A stretch of 64,000 nucleotides of DNA from Bacilli bacterium (GTDB taxonomy: Bacteria; Bacillota_I; Bacilli_A; RF39; UBA660), in the NCBI GenBank assembly GCA_028693035.1, contig JAQUWE010000001.1:52279-116278 (forward strand), written 5' to 3'. Below are positions 61,193-64,000 of this stretch, one piece after another. Numbering within the stretch: position 1 is the stretch's first letter; the number at the start of each line of letters is the position of its first letter. A program made the translations under genes and the position numbers. The notes below the pieces were generated by a model, which saw only the letters and a program-made list of their open reading frames with translations, did no database searches and had not been told where the DNA came from.

Positions 61193-63652
61193 ATGGATAA
61201 ATTACAAGAAATGCCTTTTGCACATGAAATAGAAAACTCATTTTTATCTTATGCAATGAGTGTTATCGTTTCGCGTGCCCTTCCAGATGTTAGAGATGGA
61301 TTAAAGCCAGTACAGAGAAGAATTGTTTATGGAATGAATGATATGGGTGTTACTGCCTCTACACAACATAAAAAATGTGCTCGTATTGTTGGAGATGTTA
61401 TGGGTAAATATCATCCACATGGAGATTCTTCTATCTATGAAGCTCTTGTACGTATGGCACAACCCTTTTCTTACCGTTATATGCTTGTTGATGGACATGG
61501 AAACTTTGGTTCTATAGATGGAGATGGTGCAGCTGCTATGCGTTATACAGAAGCGCGTATGGCTAAACTTAGTATGGAACTTGTAAGAGATATTAATAAA
61601 GATACAATTGATTTTGAACCTAACTATGATGCTACAGAAAGAGAACCAGCCGTTTTACCAGCTAGATTTCCTAATATATTAGTAAATGGTACTACAGGTA
61701 TTGCAGTTGGTATGGCAACAAATATGCCACCTCACAATTTATCAGAAGTCATTGATGCTACTGTTGCTTTAATTGAAAACTCTGAATTAACGGTTCTTGA
61801 TCTTATGCAATATATTAAAGGTCCAGATTTTCCAACAGGAGCGTCTATTCTAGGAAATAGTGGAATTCGCAAAGCTTACGAAACTGGAAAAGGAATTATT
61901 ACAATCCGTTCTAAAGCACGCATAGAAGAAATGAAAAATGGAAAACATCAAATTATAGTTACAGAAATTCCATATATGGTAAATAAGGCTGTTTTAATCA
62001 CTAAAATGGCTGATTTAGTAAGAGATAAAGTGATAGATGGTATTACTGATATTAGAGATGAAAGTAATAGAGATGGAATCCGTATTGTAATTGAATTACG
62101 TAGAGATTCTAATGCCAATGTTATTTTAAATAATTTATACAAGCATACGACATTACAATCTAGTTTTGGAATTAATAATCTAGCCATTGTAGATAAAGAA
62201 CCAAGAATTTTAAGTCTTAAAGAAATATTAGTAAAATATATTGAACATCAAAAAGAAGTTATCATTAGAAGAACTAAATTTGATTTAGATAAAGCAGAAG
62301 CAAGAGCACATATTTTAGAAGGATTGAAAATAGCTCTTGATAATATTGATGCAATCGTTCAATTGCTTAAAAAGGCTAAATCAGATGATGAAGCAATCAA
62401 ACAATTGATGGAGAGATATAAACTTACAGAAATTCAATCAAAAGCAATTCTTGAAATGAAACTTCGTCGTTTAACAGGTCTAGAAAGACAAAAAATAGAG
62501 GAAGAATTAAAACAATTAGAAATTATGATTGCTGATTTTAAAGCTATTTTAGATAGTGAAGAGAGAATTTTAAATATTATTAAAGATGAATTAACAGAAA
62601 TCAAAAATAAATACGGAGATGAAAGAAGAACCAATATAGATATGTCAGCTATTGACTATATTGAAGATGAAGCTTTAATTCCGGTAGAAGATATTGTTAT
62701 TACATTAACCAATAAAGGTTATATTAAGAGAATGCTTAGTGAAAATTATCGCACACAAAATCGTGGAGGAGTTGGAATTAAGGGAATGGCTACAAATGAA
62801 GAAGATTTTGTAGAAAATATTCTTTCTATGACAACGCATGATTACATTTTATTCTTTACCAATAAAGGAAAAGTATATAGAATGAAAGGTTATGAAATTC
62901 CTCTCTATAGTAGACAATCTAAGGGATTACCAATGGTAAATTTACTTCCAATTGAAAAAGATGAAGTAGTAAAAGCCATGTTGAAAGTAGAAAATGAAGA
63001 CCAAGCACAATATATTGTATTTTGTACACAAAATGGTTTGGTAAAAAGAACTAAGATTGAAGAATTTGATAACATTAGAAATAGTGGAAAAATAGCTATT
63101 ACATTAAAAGATGAAGATGAAATTTTAGATGTTAAGAAAACAACCGGAAAAAATGAAATTTTAATTGCTTCTTCTAACGGAAGAATGATTCATTTTGAAG
63201 AAGATGAAATTAGAGTAATGGGACGTTCTGCTGCTGGAGTACGTGGTATAGATATAGGCGACGGAAAAGTTGTAGGATGTGAAATTGCGGAACCAGGTCA
63301 TGAAGTATTGGTTGTAACTGAAAAAGGTTATGGTAAGAGAACTGGAATTGAAGAATACCGTATGACTCATAGAGGAAGTAAAGGTGTTAAGGCGCTAAAC
63401 ATTACCGAAAAAAATGGTAATATAGTTTCCTTCAAAGCCGTTCACGGAGATGAAGATCTTATGATTATTACTAATAATGGAATTGTTATAAGATTATTAA
63501 TTGATCAGATATCAACTACTGGACGTGTAGCGCAGGGTGTAAAACTTATTAATTTAAAAGATGATCAAAAAGTTAGTACAGTAGCTACAATCAAAAAAGA
63601 AGAGAATATTGAAGAAAATGATAGTGAAGTTGTAGAAGAAAATAATGAATAA
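61193..63652 (+). CDS. gyrA: DNA gyrase subunit A
   Basis: [54 protein letters not shown], GyrA-box-like [10 protein letters not shown]. Confidence 0.98.
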   Translation: MDKLQEMPFAHEIENSFLSYAMSVIVSRALPDVRDGLKPVQRRIVYGMNDMGVTASTQHKKCARIVGDVMGKYHPHGDSSIYEALVRMAQPFSYRYMLVDGHGNFGSIDGDGAAAMRYTEARMAKLSMELVRDINKDTIDFEPNYDATEREPAVLPARFPNILVNGTTGIAVGMATNMPPHNLSEVIDATVALIENSELTVLDLMQYIKGPDFPTGASILGNSGIRKAYETGKGIITIRSKARIEEMKNGKHQIIVTEIPYMVNKAVLITKMADLVRDKVIDGITDIRDESNRDGIRIVIELRRDSNANVILNNLYKHTTLQSSFGINNLAIVDKEPRILSLKEILVKYIEHQKEVIIRRTKFDLDKAEARAHILEGLKIALDNIDAIVQLLKKAKSDDEAIKQLMERYKLTEIQSKAILEMKLRRLTGLERQKIEEELKQLEIMIADFKAILDSEERILNIIKDELTEIKNKYGDERRTNIDMSAIDYIEDEALIPVEDIVITLTNKGYIKRMLSENYRTQNRGGVGIKGMATNEEDFVENILSMTTHDYILFFTNKGKVYRMKGYEIPLYSRQSKGLPMVNLLPIEKDEVVKAMLKVENEDQAQYIVFCTQNGLVKRTKIEEFDNIRNSGKIAITLKDEDEILDVKKTTGKNEILIASSNGRMIHFEEDEIRVMGRSAAGVRGIDIGDGKVVGCEIAEPGHEVLVVTEKGYGKRTGIEEYRMTHRGSKGVKALNITEKNGNIVSFKAVHGDEDLMIITNNGIVIRLLIDQISTTGRVAQGVKLINLKDDQKVSTVATIKKEENIEENDSEVVEENNE

Positions 63653-63702
63653 TTATTTTCTTTTTTTAATTAAATTAATTTTATGAAGATAGAAAAATAT
63701 TT

Positions 63703-64000
63703 TAATAAAAACAAAAAGAAGTAAATCAATGTTTCACGTGAAACATAGTGCGAAGAAATAAGAGAGTAAATGAATAAAAGGAAGTAAATCAATGTTTCAC
63801 GTGAAACATAGTGCGAAGAAATAAGAGAGTAAATGAATAAAAGGAAGTAAATCAATGTTTCACGTGAAACATAGTGCGAAGAAATAAGAGAGTAAACCAA
63901 AAAGAGAAAGTAAATCAATGTTTCACGTGAAACATAGTGCGAAGAAATAAGAGAGTAAACCAAAAAGAGAAAGTAAATCAATGTTTCACGTGAAACATAG
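63703..64000. repeat. Tandem 63-bp repeats, each with a perfect parS palindrome; continues past the window end
   Basis: TGTTTCACGTGAAACA at 63730-63745, 63793-63808, 63856-63871, 63919-63934, 63982-63997, spaced exactly 63 bp. Confidence 0.97.

Noticed and set aside
63670-63981. Minus-strand 103-aa ORF with repeated YFLFLVYSLISSHYVSRETLI units
   Set aside because: The repeat unit is 63 bp (21 codons), so any open frame is propagated through the array. The repeated peptide includes the translated parS palindrome and has no RBS-supported start within the window. Treated as an artefact of the parS array.
63703-64000. CRISPR-like regular repeat spacing
   Set aside because: The inter-palindrome segments are near identical rather than unique spacers, and no cas genes are present.
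1-64000. Possible UGA-as-Trp recoding, because almost all genes end in TAA/TAG
   Set aside because: yidC and the HD-domain gene end in TGA, Trp residues are TGG in intact conserved genes, and the only tRNA-Trp seen has anticodon CCA.

Overview
AT-rich, low-GC Firmicutes (Bacilli-like) chromosomal window containing the replication origin. Right part (54-64 kb): the rpmH | oriC | dnaA-dnaN-comK-recF-gyrB-gyrA block, ending in a tandem array of perfect 16-bp parS sites (TGTTTCACGTGAAACA) with an exact 63-bp period that runs off the window edge. Leftward from oriC, almost everything lies on the minus strand: rnpA, yidC, jag, an HD protein, mnmE, mnmG, rsmG, GNAT, a ParB with a very long Pro-rich insert, an SPL-like radical SAM protein, uvrB, lgt, trxB, yvcK, whiA, rsmA, an alanine symporter, ung, tilS and ftsH. 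Then come two type IV prepilin-like genes, one carrying a C-terminal FGE/C-type-lectin-like domain, followed by a Tad/type II-secretion-like operon (CpaF ATPase, TadB/TadC, CpaB/SAF, small pilin-like proteins, a large Cys-rich secreted protein). Beyond that are cell-wall and spore-type hydrolases (CwlD, LysM amidase, SleB/CwlJ), HtrA, a polysaccharide deacetylase and an Abi_2/HEPN-like protein. The left end (about 2.2-5.5 kb) is a more AT-rich accessory patch with a membrane WYL-like protein, a decayed XRE gene, an orphan membrane protein and an atypical tRNA-Trp. Top leads: the helically phased parS array with its matching modified ParB; comK placed between dnaN and recF without the C-terminal MecA-binding tail; a DGR-target-like giant prepilin; a compact Tad-like operon with a Cys-rich surface protein; a membrane-anchored WYL protein with a CCSHHGGV ectodomain; and a 207-bp noncoding tandem duplication. 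All family assignments come from reading the sequence; no searches were run.
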